A stretch of 64,000 nucleotides of DNA, from positions 496,001 through 560,000 of the forward strand of contig NZ_CP133266.1 of the NCBI RefSeq assembly GCF_030915485.1. The letters run 5' to 3'. Numbering within the stretch: position 1 is the first letter of the stretch; each line of letters begins with the position of its first letter. The position numbers were made by a program, and so were the translations under genes. This document shows positions 17,832 to 27,133 of this stretch, one piece after another. This DNA comes from Neobacillus sp. PS3-40. Lineage in GTDB: Bacteria > Bacillota > Bacilli > Bacillales > Cytobacillaceae. The notes under the pieces are model-generated. The model saw nothing but the letters and a program-made list of their open reading frames with translations. It was not told where the DNA came from and did not search any database.

Positions 17832-18560
17832 TTAAACCCCTCTTTTATTACCCCAAACAAATGTATGTAATTGAGGGAGAACTTTCACATTTGTTAATTC
17901 TTCATCATTCATTGCTTTATTTAGTAACCACTCATATTTTTTTAGGAGTATCCTCGTTAACTCTTGATCATCACTATTCGTGATATGTTCATTCCCTACT
18001 TGTAAAAAGAATGGTACTCTAGGATATCGTTTATATACTCCTCTTGCGTACTCATAATCCTCGTCATCAAAAACAACTACTTTTAGACTGACGTTTTGCT
18101 GCGCGGGATTTGTACTTAGATTGTTAACGATGGAATCAAGCACAGAAAAATCCGTTTGCATCTTTGAACTTGGCGGCTTTGGGGAGATCGTTAATTCATC
18201 GATATCTAAAAACCAATCCTGCCATTTACTTCCCTGTGTTTCAAGGCAAACAGTTACTTTATTTTTCTTTAATAAGTCAATCAAACTATTTAAATCTTTC
18301 AATAATGCTGGATTACCACCTGAAATTGTTACAAATGAAAAACCGTTCCCACCAAGGCTTTTAAGTTCAGCCCAAATTTCATTTGCATCCATCATTTTTG
18401 TATTGTCTTTCCCACTACCATCCCATGTAAAAGATGAATCACACCAGCTGCATGAATAGTCGCAACCTGCAGTTCTTACAAACATAGTTTTTTGACCAAT
18501 AACCATGCCCTCGCCTTGAATGGTTGGACCGAAAATTTCCATGATCGGTAATTTACTCAC
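17832..18560 (-). CDS. queE: 7-carboxy-7-deazaguanine synthase
   Basis: Radical SAM enzyme converting 6-carboxytetrahydropterin to 7-carboxy-7-deazaguanine, third step of preQ0 synthesis. The iron-sulfur and SAM region is FVRTAGCDYSCSWCDSSFTWDG, with the longer CxxxxxxxCxxC-like spacing usual for QueE, after MEIFGPTIQGEGMVIG. The GTG at 18560 is chosen: AAGGGAGTGG precedes it and the resulting 242 residues match the family. It overlaps the last codons of queD (stop at 18553), so the two are probably translationally coupled. Confidence 0.9.
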   Translation of the reverse strand: MSKLPIMEIFGPTIQGEGMVIGQKTMFVRTAGCDYSCSWCDSSFTWDGSGKDNTKMMDANEIWAELKSLGGNGFSFVTISGGNPALLKDLNSLIDLLKKNKVTVCLETQGSKWQDWFLDIDELTISPKPPSSKMQTDFSVLDSIVNNLSTNPAQQNVSLKVVVFDDEDYEYARGVYKRYPRVPFFLQVGNEHITNSDDQELTRILLKKYEWLLNKAMNDEELTNVKVLPQLHTFVWGNKRGV

Positions 18561-19035
18561 TTTCCATCCACTCCCTTTTGGCTTCTGCATAACTTGTTGG
18601 CGTTTCAAATAGCCGAACAAACTCAACCCTTGCTCCGAGATATTGATTTTGTCTATCTTCCCGCTTCAGTGCTTCATCCATTTTTTCATAAATCCACACT
18701 ACTATATTTTCTGCAGTAGTATTCATGGGTGGAAGCGTATCATTTAAGTAGCGATGATCAAGAAAAATCTCAATTTCATTTTTCCAAATATCCTTAATAT
18801 CGCCAAAATCAATCATTAAACCACGGTGATCCACAAATCCGCTTATACCTAAAACCACCCGGTATGTATGCCCATGTAAATTTTTGCATTTTCCTTCATA
18901 ACAATGCAGATGATGTGCAGCATCAAATGTGAATTCCTTACTTACTAATACTCGTTTGGAATGGTATTTTAGTTGTTCTTTTTTGATATCTTCATCTATT
19001 TTTTGGAGTTTATCTACAATCTTAAAACCATACAT
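18553..19035 (-). CDS. queD: 6-carboxytetrahydropterin synthase
   Basis: Converts 7,8-dihydroneopterin triphosphate to 6-carboxytetrahydropterin, second step of preQ0 synthesis. The 160-residue PTPS-family protein shows its zinc histidines in FDAAHHLHCYEGKCKNLHGHTYRV, the catalytic Cys between them, and the ENIVVWIYE segment later on. The ATG follows AAAGGAG. It lies 6 bases after queC and overlaps queE. Confidence 0.92.
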   Translation of the reverse strand: MYGFKIVDKLQKIDEDIKKEQLKYHSKRVLVSKEFTFDAAHHLHCYEGKCKNLHGHTYRVVLGISGFVDHRGLMIDFGDIKDIWKNEIEIFLDHRYLNDTLPPMNTTAENIVVWIYEKMDEALKREDRQNQYLGARVEFVRLFETPTSYAEAKREWMESE

Positions 19036-19041
19036 ATTTAA

Positions 19042-19701
19042 TTAAAACTCCTTTCGGACCAAAAGATACTCACTTAGCCCTTTTTGTCTTAGTTTGCAGG
19101 CAGGGCATTCGCCACAACCATCCGAAATAATCCCGTTATAACATGTTAATGTTTTTTCCCTGACAAAGTCTAAAGCATTCATTTTATCTGCTAATTCCCA
19201 CGTTTCGGCCTTATTTAACCACATAAGGGGGGTGTGAATCACAAAGGGGGTGTCCATAGATAGGTTTAATGTTACATTCAGAGATTTGATAAATACATCC
19301 CGACAATCTGGATATCCACTAAAATCTGTTTCACAAACTCCTGTTACAATGTGCTTTGCGCCAACTTGGCTTGCTAAAACAGCTGCAAAAGATAAGAATA
19401 GTAAATTTCGGCCTGGAACAAATGTTGATGGAAGTTCTCCATCTTTCCCATCAGCCACTTCAATGTCTGCTCTTGTTAAAGCATTCGGGGCTAATTGATT
19501 TAAAAGACTCATGTCAAGGATATGATGCTTGACGCCTAATTCTTTTGCAATTGTTGTAGCACATTCTATTTCCAAACTATGTCGTTGATTATAATTAAAT
19601 GTCACTGCTTCGACTTCTTTAAAAGTTTCAAGGGCCCAAAATAAACAAGTTGTGCTATCCTGACCACCACTAAAAACGACGACGGCTTTATCATTTTTCA
19701 T
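19042..19701 (-). CDS. queC: 7-cyano-7-deazaguanine synthase
   Basis: ATP-dependent enzyme turning 7-carboxy-7-deazaguanine into preQ0. The 219-residue protein begins with the PP-loop [12 protein letters not shown] (residues 7-18), carries [15 protein letters not shown], and ends with the zinc cluster [20 protein letters not shown]. First gene of queC-queD-queE, read from the preQ1 riboswitch upstream. AAAGGAG precedes the ATG. Confidence 0.94.
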   Translation of the reverse strand: MKNDKAVVVFSGGQDSTTCLFWALETFKEVEAVTFNYNQRHSLEIECATTIAKELGVKHHILDMSLLNQLAPNALTRADIEVADGKDGELPSTFVPGRNLLFLSFAAVLASQVGAKHIVTGVCETDFSGYPDCRDVFIKSLNVTLNLSMDTPFVIHTPLMWLNKAETWELADKMNALDFVREKTLTCYNGIISDGCGECPACKLRQKGLSEYLLVRKEF

Positions 19702-19722
19702 TTTTCAAAACTCCTTTAAAAT

Positions 19723-19756
19723 AGAAAAACAGCACTACTAAGAAAGCAGCACTGTT
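19723..19756 (-). terminator. Riboswitch-controlled terminator before queC
   Basis: On the minus strand AACAGTGCTGCT pairs (with G-U pairs) with AGTAGTGCTGTT, followed by TTTTTC. It directly follows the preQ1 aptamer, so it is the expression platform. Confidence 0.8.
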
Positions 19757-19793
19757 CCTCATAGTTTTTTTAAGAGGGTAGCTACAACCTCTA
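19757..19793 (-). promoter_or_regulatory. preQ1-I riboswitch aptamer
   Basis: On the minus strand the sequence AGAGG-TTGTAGCTACC-CTCTT then AAAAAAACTATGAGG matches the class I preQ1 aptamer: a short P1 stem (AGAGG/CCTCT), the conserved UAGCUAC loop and the A-rich tail that folds back as a pseudoknot. It precedes queC, as expected for repression by preQ1. Confidence 0.92.
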
Positions 19794-19963
19794 CCGCTGA
19801 AAGCGGGATTTATTAAATTCATTTCATACTATACCATAATGACAATCTTTTTGTCATATGAAATTTTTCTTTTTTGAAGTAAAAAAAAGGGATTTTTAAT
19901 GTTTACTAGAAGTAAAATTGCTAAAGGAAGTATTACAAGTAATAAATGAAAAGGAGATACTTA

Positions 19964-21226
19964 ATGGATATTTTTAAAAACAGATTGTTTACGAAACTTT
20001 TCCTAGCAACTTTTACCTCACAGCTTGGCTCAACCATTGGTAATATGGCATTTGCATTTTTTTTATTGGATCATTTCAGTAAACAACCATATTATGCAAC
20101 AATTGCAGAATTAATGTACTCCCTCCCTATTCTGCTAGTATTTTTTATCGTCGGAGTGGTTGCAGATAGGTTTGACAGGAAAAAAATCGCAGAGAACTCG
20201 GACTGGATTCGCGCATGTCTGACTGTCCTTTTATTTGTAGCTATCTACTTCAATAACTTACTACTTGTTTTCATCGTTCTTTTTATTCGTAGTGCGGTTT
20301 CCAAGTTCTTTGCCCCCGCTGAAATGAGTGTTTTACAAGGTGTGCTTGATAAAGAGCAGTACATGAAGGCATCGGGATTAAATCAGACCGTTATGGGATT
20401 GTTTATGCTTTTTGGGGTAGGGTTGGGTGCATTATCATACCATTATTTAGGAATAAAAGGATCTGTTATTATTGATGGCGTGAGTTTTATTATATCCGCC
20501 ATTTTAATTCGAAGCTGCGCCATTCCTTTTGAAGTTCGTTTGCCAAATGGAAAAACAAAAGTTAAAGAAATTAATTATAAGTTAATTTTATCAGATTTTC
20601 GGGAAGGGTTTAAGTACATCTTTCATTTTAAATTACTTAAATCAATCGTTTCTGGCTTCTTGGTATTCGGACTAATTAACGGCGGATTTGCTGTCCTACC
20701 TATTTTTACGATGAAATATAAGCTAGCGCCTGATCATTATGAACAGTATTCTTCTCTTTTTTCCATTTTTCTAGGAATGGGATTTATTATTGGAAGTACT
20801 ATTGGAAACAAGCTTATTCAAAAATTCAAGGTCCATCGTGTGTTAATCTCAGGTGTTTTGCTCTCAGGAATAGTAACGATTGTGATTGGAACCCTTTCCA
20901 ACGTTTGGATATTTTTTGTGCTTGTCCTTGTTATGGGAATTATTTTGGCTCCGGTTAACATTGCCATTTCAGGTTGGATGACCGAACTTGTTGATCCAAA
21001 ATTTATGGGAAGAGTCTCAGGATGGATAGATCCGTTAATGATGAGTGCTCACTCACTTGCTTTAGGGATTATCGCTATTGTCTTCCCTGCCTTTGTTCGT
21101 GTGGATACCATTTATTTTATTATTGGAATACTATTGATTAGTGTTGGTTTATATTATCTTCTCATTCTACCGGGATTGGTTCGAGGATTTTCCAAAATAA
21201 CTGTAAAAAATGAATTACCACTTTAA
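19964..21226 (+). CDS. MFS transporter (MFS_3 type)
   Basis: A 420-residue major facilitator protein with about 12 membrane helices. The loop GVVADRFDRKKIAENSDWIRA after helix 2 is the MFS signature. FAPAEMSVLQGVLDKEQYMKASGLNQTVMG is typical of the MFS_3 subgroup (enterobactin-exporter-like), which handles drugs or siderophores; the substrate is unknown. The ATG at 19964 is used because AAAAGGAG lies 7 bases before it. Ends in the hairpin at 21341. Confidence 0.85.
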   Translation: MDIFKNRLFTKLFLATFTSQLGSTIGNMAFAFFLLDHFSKQPYYATIAELMYSLPILLVFFIVGVVADRFDRKKIAENSDWIRACLTVLLFVAIYFNNLLLVFIVLFIRSAVSKFFAPAEMSVLQGVLDKEQYMKASGLNQTVMGLFMLFGVGLGALSYHYLGIKGSVIIDGVSFIISAILIRSCAIPFEVRLPNGKTKVKEINYKLILSDFREGFKYIFHFKLLKSIVSGFLVFGLINGGFAVLPIFTMKYKLAPDHYEQYSSLFSIFLGMGFIIGSTIGNKLIQKFKVHRVLISGVLLSGIVTIVIGTLSNVWIFFVLVLVMGIILAPVNIAISGWMTELVDPKFMGRVSGWIDPLMMSAHSLALGIIAIVFPAFVRVDTIYFIIGILLISVGLYYLLILPGLVRGFSKITVKNELPL

Positions 21227-21340
21227 GAAAATAGGTAAAGTACATGACTATATCCCCTTCATTACAGTTGAGCAGATTCTCCCAAAAACAAAAATAAATT
21301 CATTTTCATTCCTATTAATCTTTAAACTTAAAACTTTAAC

Positions 21341-21375
21341 AAAGGGTGCTACAACACGGTAGCACCCTTTGTTTT
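21341..21375. terminator. Bidirectional terminator
   Basis: AAAGGGTGCT (21341-21350) pairs with AGCACCCTTT (21361-21370), 10-nt loop, T-rich after. It separates the MFS gene (+) from the convergent mupG (-). Confidence 0.8.
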
Positions 21376-21379
21376 ATTA

Positions 21380-22374
21380 CTATTGGATTAGCTTTATCCT
21401 ATACCCTGGTTTAATTAGAGATAAGAGTGGCAAATCCTCATCAAAAACTTTTCCAATAACGTTTACTCTTTTATCTGCTTTAAGATCACATAATGTGATT
21501 TGTACTTCACCCTGGTAACGCCCATATCGATTATTGTCCATTGTAATTGTACCTATTGGTCGGTCTTCTAAATTTTCTGGAATGATCTCAACCGAACTTC
21601 TTGTATCCATTAGCCGCAAAACATCACGGGCAAAGTCAGGCCGAAGTCGGTATTCGCCTACCTTTAAAGAAGAGTTAATCATTCGAATCGGAATGATTTT
21701 CTTTTGATCATAATTAATAAACTGATCTAAAAGATCTTCACTAAAATCAGGATCCCCAATATACACATCACTAATTCCGGCCTGAAACAATTCCAATCCT
21801 GCAACAGATGTTTTTCTAAGGTTGGTAAGCCTTCAAATAGTGGACCGCGCTTTTCACCATTCCCTTGAATATAAGCACGAATCGGGATTTGATAACGCTT
21901 AAATAGTTCATTTTGCTTATTGAAAAACTCGTCGTCTAATCCAGTTTCACGCCGTGGATAAAAATTATGCCAAGCAATCAGCTGTTCCGGTTGTAAACCA
22001 GCTTGTAATAGGGTTTCTAAATCCTCTTCAAACATAATGCTCGCATTAAGAGCGATACAAAATTCTTTTGAAAGTTGAAGAATCCTCTCTTTATCAAAAA
22101 AATCATCTAATCTGATACCAGTTACGCCCAGAGATTTTAATTCCTCTAAACTTTCAAGTCCCAAATGTTCCGGCGTTTTGAATGAAACATCCGCGAACAC
22201 TTCTATTCCGAGTTCTTTTGCAATGTGTAGTAGTGATCTTGCTCGATTAGCAAGGTCGCCCACTTCTTCTGGGATATGAAGTGAGGTAAATGCTTGTTTC
22301 ACACCTTTTTTCCTTGCAAGAACCATGCGCTCTTGTGCAAATCGATCATTCAAATAGAACGAAATGCCAATCAA
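21380..22374 (-). pseudogene. mupG: 6-phospho-N-acetylmuramidase MupG, frameshifted
   Basis: The DUF871/MupG family cleaves MurNAc-6-phosphate-containing wall fragments during muropeptide recycling. Residues 1 to about 188 read in one frame from a TTG at 22374 (GISFYLN..., TIM-barrel segments, AWHNFYPRRETGLDDEFF, YIQGNGEKRGPLFEGLPTLEK). The remaining C-terminal domain reads in another frame (LELFQAGISDVYIGDP to the end at 21380). Adding one A to the A5 tract at 21811-21815 joins them exactly (LEKTSVAGLELFQAG). The gene is therefore either broken by a 1-base deletion or contains a sequence error. No PTS or murQ gene adjoins it. Confidence 0.82.
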
Positions 22375-22548
22375 TCAAATTCACCAGCCATCTCAGTTTT
22401 TCGCACTATTCCTGGTAATCAACGTGCTAAAAAGAATAAGATTTAAAACACACCTATATTTTGGGAATGAATAATCTTTAACTTCTAGTGTATATATCTA
22501 ATACATTGTATAATGTGTACTTAGGAAATTTTTTAAGGGGGAATAGAC

Positions 22549-23214
22549 TTGAGAATTCGAGATATAAAAAGAGAAGCAAGAGCTTCATTAAAAAGTAGGT
22601 GGGGCTTCGCAATTTTACTTTCTATAATTTCTTTTGGAGTATATACAATTATCCCATTGATAATTGAAATATTATTTAGTGGCAATCTTAGCACTTGGTA
22701 CAATCAGGAGGGTGCTCCTGCGAATGCACAGTTTATATCATGGCTTTTTACAATCGCATTATATCCAATAATGTACGGTTTCAATATAACCTTTCTTGAA
22801 ATAATAAGGAAAGAGCCTGTAAAATTTAAGAACGTATTTCAAGGATTTGATGCAACAAAATATTTTAAGATCCTTGGAGCCTTCATACTTACTTCAGTCT
22901 ATACCTTTTTGTGGTTTTTACTGTTCATGATACCTGCAATCATTAAATCTATATCCTATTCCCAAGTTTATTTTGTATTAAAAGACAACCCTGATCTTAG
23001 TCCTCGTGCAGCTATTACAAAAAGTAGACAGTTAATGAAAGGGAATAAATGGAAATATTTTCTCTTAACACTAAGTTTTATTGGCTGGACATTCTTAAGT
23101 ATTTTGACAGTCTTTATTGGATTTATTTGGCTAGTTCCATATATGACTGCTTCACTTGCTGCCTTTTACGATTCCCTAGAAAAATCTAATGAAGTAAAGG
23201 AAAGCTTAGAATAA
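22549..23214 (+). CDS. DUF975 family membrane protein
   Basis: A 221-residue protein with an N-terminal basic amphipathic segment, RIRDIKREARASLKSRWG, and about five membrane helices. The start RxIKxxAxxxLKxxW and the later SYSQVYFVLKDNPDLSPRAAITKSRQLMKGNKWKYF are the DUF975 signatures. Function is unknown in the family. TTG start 8 bases after AAGGGGG. Ends in the terminator at 23241. Confidence 0.85.
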   Translation: MRIRDIKREARASLKSRWGFAILLSIISFGVYTIIPLIIEILFSGNLSTWYNQEGAPANAQFISWLFTIALYPIMYGFNITFLEIIRKEPVKFKNVFQGFDATKYFKILGAFILTSVYTFLWFLLFMIPAIIKSISYSQVYFVLKDNPDLSPRAAITKSRQLMKGNKWKYFLLTLSFIGWTFLSILTVFIGFIWLVPYMTASLAAFYDSLEKSNEVKESLE

Positions 23215-23240
23215 AATAGCATTGTGTAATGAGACAGTGA

Positions 23241-23270
23241 AAGGAGTTATCAAGATGATAACTCCTTTTT
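23241..23270 (+). terminator. Terminator of the DUF975 gene
   Basis: GGAGTTATC (23243-23251) pairs with GATAACTCC (23257-23265), then five T. Confidence 0.9.
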
Positions 23271-23335
23271 GTGTCCCATTGATGTAATTTAAAGTAACAA
23301 GCTTGAACATTTATAGCAAATTCCTTATAAAAGCA

Positions 23336-23752
23336 TTAGACGGTTTCCGTTTCATGACTTCCTTCTACATAAGACTCTTTTTCAATTTTTTCTTCCAATA
23401 GTTTAAACCCAATTCGCTTGGCTGGTTGGCTTTTTACTTGCTTTGGCAATGCCATTAACAAAAAACTTATTTGATTAACATGTTGAATCAATTCTACTCT
23501 TGATCCATTGTCTAATGTTCCTTTGAATTTGATTAAACTTGGATTATAATATCCAAGATGGTCAACATGAAACTGAACCGCTTGACCAAAAGAAACTAAT
23601 CTCACTCCTATTTCATGTTCTGAATCGAGTTCAATTTCAAAAGTGTGAATCATTTCTACTATCTCACGATAAAATTCACTCGCATAATTAGATTCAGCAA
23701 TACGTTGTTGAACCAATTTTGCTTTTGATTGATTCACAGTAGGAAGGTTCAT
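23336..23752 (-). CDS. Probable DUF6173 family protein
   Basis: A 138-residue soluble protein. The central block, SEHEIGVRLVSFGQAVQFHVDHLGYYNPSLIKFKG then VELIQHVNQISFLLMALPKQ, resembles the uncharacterised Bacillaceae DUF6173 family. The start at 23752 is taken because AAGGAGATGATAGT precedes that ATG; the longer frame has no such site. Function is unknown. Monocistronic. Confidence 0.6.
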   Translation of the reverse strand: MNLPTVNQSKAKLVQQRIAESNYASEFYREIVEMIHTFEIELDSEHEIGVRLVSFGQAVQFHVDHLGYYNPSLIKFKGTLDNGSRVELIQHVNQISFLLMALPKQVKSQPAKRIGFKLLEEKIEKESYVEGSHETETV

Positions 23753-23881
23753 ACTATCATCTCCTTTTGTCATAAATTCGACAAAACTCAACAAATTCCT
23801 TCTTACTACAGACAGTTATTTTCCCTTTATCTAAAAATAGTTATTTCTATTTATATTGCTGTTTTCTAGATGATTGTTGTT

Positions 23882-23926
23882 GTCCTCCCGCAGGAGTCTC
23901 GTCCTTCCACTCCAATCAACAGAGTG
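23882..23926 (-). repeat. Truncated copy of the GC-rich interspersed repeat
   Basis: CTCCCGCAGGAGTCTCGTCC then TTCCACTCCAATCAACA is the reverse complement of the left end of the element at 838-990. Only the left end of the element is kept. Confidence 0.7.
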
Positions 23927-23962
23927 TCAAAATCAATAGTGCACTTTAACATAGGCAATGTA

Positions 23963-24060
23963 AAGAAAACTCGCCGATTGGCGAGACCCTAAGGGCGATG
24001 ATTAGGCGTAGTTGCACTTATGCGCCAGCAGAATTTATGGATATAAATTCTGCTTAGCCA
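23963..24060 (+). repeat. Dispersed intergenic repeat, copy C (fullest)
   Basis: Begins AAAGAAAACTCGCCGATTGG, continues with AGGCGTAGTTGCACTTATGC and ends CAGAATTTATGGATATAAAT-TCTGCTTAGCC. Related copies are at 8409 (variant), 13725 (3' part) and 44855 (5' part). It is followed immediately by a terminator stem. Confidence 0.7.
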
Positions 24061-24107
24061 AAAAAGACGACTTAAAATTCATATTGAATTTTAGAGTCGT
24101 CTTTTTT
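24061..24107. terminator. Long-stem terminator
   Basis: A stem of about 20 bp: AAAAAGACGACTTAAAATTC pairs with the inverse ending in GTCGTCTTTTT. A and T runs on both sides allow use in either direction; the gene ending at 24211 on the minus strand is the nearest upstream gene. Confidence 0.8.
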
Positions 24108-24210
24108 AATACAGCTCTCGAATAATCAAGGAGGTTAAATCTTCAATAAAATAAATATAATAGCTTATTAGATTAGCAGCAAGCCTTTGAAAAAAATATG
24201 GGATTATAGG

Positions 24211-25047
24211 TTATATTTTCGTAAAAACAATCCCAAGTATGGCAGAAAAAACACCGATTACCTGATACACTTTTAATTTTTCCCTAAAGAACCAGTATCC
24301 TCCTAAGACTACAACCAAACAATTTAAACTAACAATCGGAAATACAATGCTAGCAGTTCCCGTTTGAAGGGCATAAAAATAGCTGCTGTATCCGATGATG
24401 CTTATTAAGCCTACTAGTGAACCAGTGCTAGCTTCAGATCGAAGCCATTTTTCTTTCCCAGTTATACTGCAAATGGCCAGGTATATACCCCCACCACCAT
24501 ACATACAAATCAACGTATTCAATGAGTTTATCTGAAGATAAGACGAAGTTTTCATTAGAATCCCTAAAACACCAAAAGATAAAATAGCTAATACCACTCT
24601 GATTAACCACGGCAAATAGTGATGATTCCCTTTCGAATTTGGTGAGTATTGGATCACGACTGCTGAGCCTAGCATTAAAACGATCCCCACCCATTGTATG
24701 GTAGTAATATGTTCATGAAATATAAGGCCAGCACTTAAAATAGGAAAAATCGTATTCGTTCCAATTAACGGCGAGGTCAGGCTGGCTGGTCCCTTTTCAA
24801 ACGCTTTGGACATCTGGATATTTCCATTAGCATTTAAAATACCAATCATTGACCCTAGTAAAATGGTCATTAAGTTGAAATGTGTAATTCCTACAATAAA
24901 CCCGTATCCTACCGATAATATAAAAGCAATCAAATAAAAGTAAAACTGAATATGTACTTTTGAAAACCCTTTTCCCGTACTCCATTTAAAAATCGTATTA
25001 TTTGTTCCAAAACAAACCATAGTAACTAAAGCAGTAGCAATCCACAT
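24211..25047 (-). CDS. EamA/DMT family transporter
   Basis: A 278-residue drug/metabolite-superfamily protein with about ten membrane helices in two EamA repeats (about 1-135 and 145-278). Marks are GNIQMSKAFEKGPASLTSPLIGTNTIFPILSA and, in the second half, the matching SYFYALQTGTASIVFPIVSLNCLVVVLGGYWFFREKL. The substrate is unknown. Divergent from the coiled-coil gene at 25293. Confidence 0.82.
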   Translation of the reverse strand: MWIATALVTMVCFGTNNTIFKWSTGKGFSKVHIQFYFYLIAFILSVGYGFIVGITHFNLMTILLGSMIGILNANGNIQMSKAFEKGPASLTSPLIGTNTIFPILSAGLIFHEHITTIQWVGIVLMLGSAVVIQYSPNSKGNHHYLPWLIRVVLAILSFGVLGILMKTSSYLQINSLNTLICMYGGGGIYLAICSITGKEKWLRSEASTGSLVGLISIIGYSSYFYALQTGTASIVFPIVSLNCLVVVLGGYWFFREKLKVYQVIGVFSAILGIVFTKI

Positions 25048-25200
25048 GCTAATCCTTCTCTCTCAATTAATTCCATCCTTTATTTTACAGCCCTCTGCAA
25101 CAAATCACAATATATTTTACAATTTTTCAATCGGAATAATCTCGTGAAAATTGTTGTTATTTCATAGATATGGTCTAGTTTTGATAGCTTTTGTCAACAT

Positions 25201-25229
25201 GCAGGAAAAAGCCATATATGATATTGAAT
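25201..25229 (+). promoter_or_regulatory. Candidate sigma-H promoter
   Basis: GCAGGAAAA (like RNAGGAWWW) at 25201-25209 and ATTGAAT (like RNNGAAT) at 25223-25229, 13-bp spacer, 64 bases before the coiled-coil gene. Sigma-H control would fit early sporulation, as for RacA. The spacer is one base longer than usual. Confidence 0.35.
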
Positions 25230-25292
25230 TAATCATTATATCAAAATATGAAAGAACTGCATTCATGAAAAAGGTTGAAAGGATGACGTTAA

Positions 25293-26261
25293 ATGTTGAA
25301 AACTCATACCATTAAAGAGGTTTCAAAAAAAATTAATGTCCCACTAGGAACGATAAAAAAATGGGAAAACGAATTAAGTGAATTTCTCAAAATTCCCCGC
25401 ACAAAAGGTGGTGCAAGAGTTTATACCAATTCAGAAATAGAATTGTTGTTAAAAATGAAACCGATGCGGACCAAAAATCAAAGGATTGAAATGGTTCGAG
25501 ACTTTTTAAATGAACAAAGCTTAGATATTGAACCGCAAGAAACCTCGATTGCAATTTTATCTGAGCCAGATTCCCCACCTTCTATTGTGGAGGAAGCCCC
25601 CTTGATGAATGTAGAAAGCTTTTTTAACGCCATGGAAATCTATAAACAAAATGTAATCCAAGAAGTAAAAGAAGAGATTCGAAGTGTTGTTCGAAAAGAA
25701 ATAGTAGATGAAGTGAAAAAGGAGATATCAAAAGGATCCGTGCAAACGATGAAATATGTCTCAGATGCCATTTATAAATCATCGGAAAATACAAAGTGTG
25801 AAATTCAGGATCTATCGAATGCTGTATATAAAGTCGAGGAACAAACAAGAGAAACTGCTGATACCCTATCGGACAAAATTATAGAAGCTTCTAAAGGAAC
25901 GTCTGAAGATTTAGCAACATTATCAAATAGCATAGGATTAGCTTCCAAAGGGACGTCTAAAGAAATTTATACATTAGAAAAAACGATTACAAATATATCC
26001 CGAGGCACATCAGACCAAATTGCTACCCTATCAAGACAACTTTCCAATTCAGCCGATAACTTGAACCATTATCTTGATGAAACGAATAACGATATTTTCG
26101 GACTTACCGAAGCTCTAGCAAGTGATCGTGCAAACTTCAACAAGGGTCAGGAACAGCTGCGTGCTGAAATTTTACAAAGGGAATTAGCATTTCAAGAAAT
26201 GTTGGCGAACCACAGAGATGCTGCTGTTTCAAAGGAAAAAAAGTGGTGGCAGATTTGGTAA
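25293..26261 (+). CDS. MerR-headed coiled-coil protein (DUF3967-like)
   Basis: A 322-residue protein. Residues 1-75 form a MerR-type winged helix (TIKEVSKKINVPLGTIKKWENEL, then GGARVYTNSEIELLLKM). A charged linker follows to about 110, then a long helical region to about 300 with near-repeats of KGTSEDLATLSN, KGTSKEIYTLEK, RGTSDQIATLSR every 21-24 residues. The tail is KEKKWWQIW, like DUF3967 proteins. The layout of DNA-binding head, coiled coil and short basic-aromatic tail parallels RacA, encoded 87 bases downstream. A chromosome- or membrane-tethering role is an inference. Confidence 0.7.
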   Translation: MLKTHTIKEVSKKINVPLGTIKKWENELSEFLKIPRTKGGARVYTNSEIELLLKMKPMRTKNQRIEMVRDFLNEQSLDIEPQETSIAILSEPDSPPSIVEEAPLMNVESFFNAMEIYKQNVIQEVKEEIRSVVRKEIVDEVKKEISKGSVQTMKYVSDAIYKSSENTKCEIQDLSNAVYKVEEQTRETADTLSDKIIEASKGTSEDLATLSNSIGLASKGTSKEIYTLEKTITNISRGTSDQIATLSRQLSNSADNLNHYLDETNNDIFGLTEALASDRANFNKGQEQLRAEILQRELAFQEMLANHRDAAVSKEKKWWQIW

Positions 26262-26348
26262 TAAATATTTTCCTTTTACAGCCTAGATGATTTACAAATA
26301 ACTCGTCGAGACCGCCTATGGAAAAATATTAACTAGAGGTGAATCGGA

Positions 26349-26867
26349 ATGTATACAAGTGATGTTGCAAAGCTTTTAGGAGTTTCCCAAAGTACGATAC
26401 AGCGTTGGGTAAAACAACTTGGGCTTCCAATGGAAAAGAATGAGCGTGGGCATTATTTATTTAACCAAGATGGTATTGACCTATTAAAAGGCATACAGGA
26501 ACAAATTCAAAATGGAATCTCCCTTCAGGATATTAACCCAGATCAAAGGAATAAACCGAGAAAAGGGATAATTAAAGCACCGGGCGAAAATGACAAAGTT
26601 ATCGAAATGTTATTATCTAAAGTAACAGAATTAGAAAGTAAGCTAAATGCAAAAGCGGATTCTGTTGCTTCCTACCAACTTCTACATCACCGTGGGGAAT
26701 TAGAAGAATTGCAGAATCAAGTTAAAACATTAATGGAGCGAGTCAATACAGTTGAAAACCAAATGAAGCCTGATCTAAAAACCGATATACCTTTAGTTCA
26801 TGATCAACCAAGACTTTCAAAAAAAACTAAAAAGAAAAATATCATCAGCTACTTGCTAGGCTTTTAA
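26349..26867 (+). CDS. racA: Chromosome-anchoring protein RacA
   Basis: In B. subtilis RacA binds centromere-like sites near the origin and tethers the chromosome to the pole through DivIVA at the start of sporulation. This 172-residue protein has the same plan: MerR-type head (MYTSDVAKLLGVSQSTIQRWVKQLGLPMEKNERGHYLF, residues 1-40), linker, coiled coil (about 85-145), and a basic tail KKTKKKNIISYLLGF that could bind membrane or DivIVA. B. subtilis RacA is 184 residues. AGAGGTG lies 8 bases upstream of the ATG. It follows a longer MerR-headed coiled-coil gene on the same strand. Confidence 0.85.
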   Translation: MYTSDVAKLLGVSQSTIQRWVKQLGLPMEKNERGHYLFNQDGIDLLKGIQEQIQNGISLQDINPDQRNKPRKGIIKAPGENDKVIEMLLSKVTELESKLNAKADSVASYQLLHHRGELEELQNQVKTLMERVNTVENQMKPDLKTDIPLVHDQPRLSKKTKKKNIISYLLGF

Positions 26868-26872
26868 AAAAG

Positions 26873-26917
26873 AACATCTCTCCTGTAATTTTTCATACTT
26901 CAGGGGGATGTTTTTTC
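26873..26917 (+). terminator. Terminator of racA
   Basis: AACATCTCTCCTG (26873-26885) pairs with CAGGGGGATGTT (26901-26912), followed by TTTTTC. Confidence 0.8.
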
Positions 26918-27056
26918 ATATATATATCTTACCTTCGCAAAAACTAACGTTAATTTATCGTCTCATTTCTAAAGTTTACATAATATTATTACGGTATAAT
27001 AGAAAAAACAAATCAATTCCCTGCGAATTAATTCAAAATATGAATGAATTGTTTTA

Positions 27057-27084
27057 TTGAATAATTAGTCTAATACTGTAGAAT
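27057..27084 (+). promoter_or_regulatory. Possible promoter of the ABC operon
   Basis: TTGAAT (27057-27062), 16-bp spacer, TAGAAT (27079-27084), about 50 bases before the lipoprotein gene. A second A/T-rich candidate with TATAAT lies near 26995. Weak evidence. Confidence 0.35.
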
Positions 27085-27133
27085 AATCAAAGTGTGTTTC
27101 TACATATTTAATATAACTTAAGGTGGTATTTTA

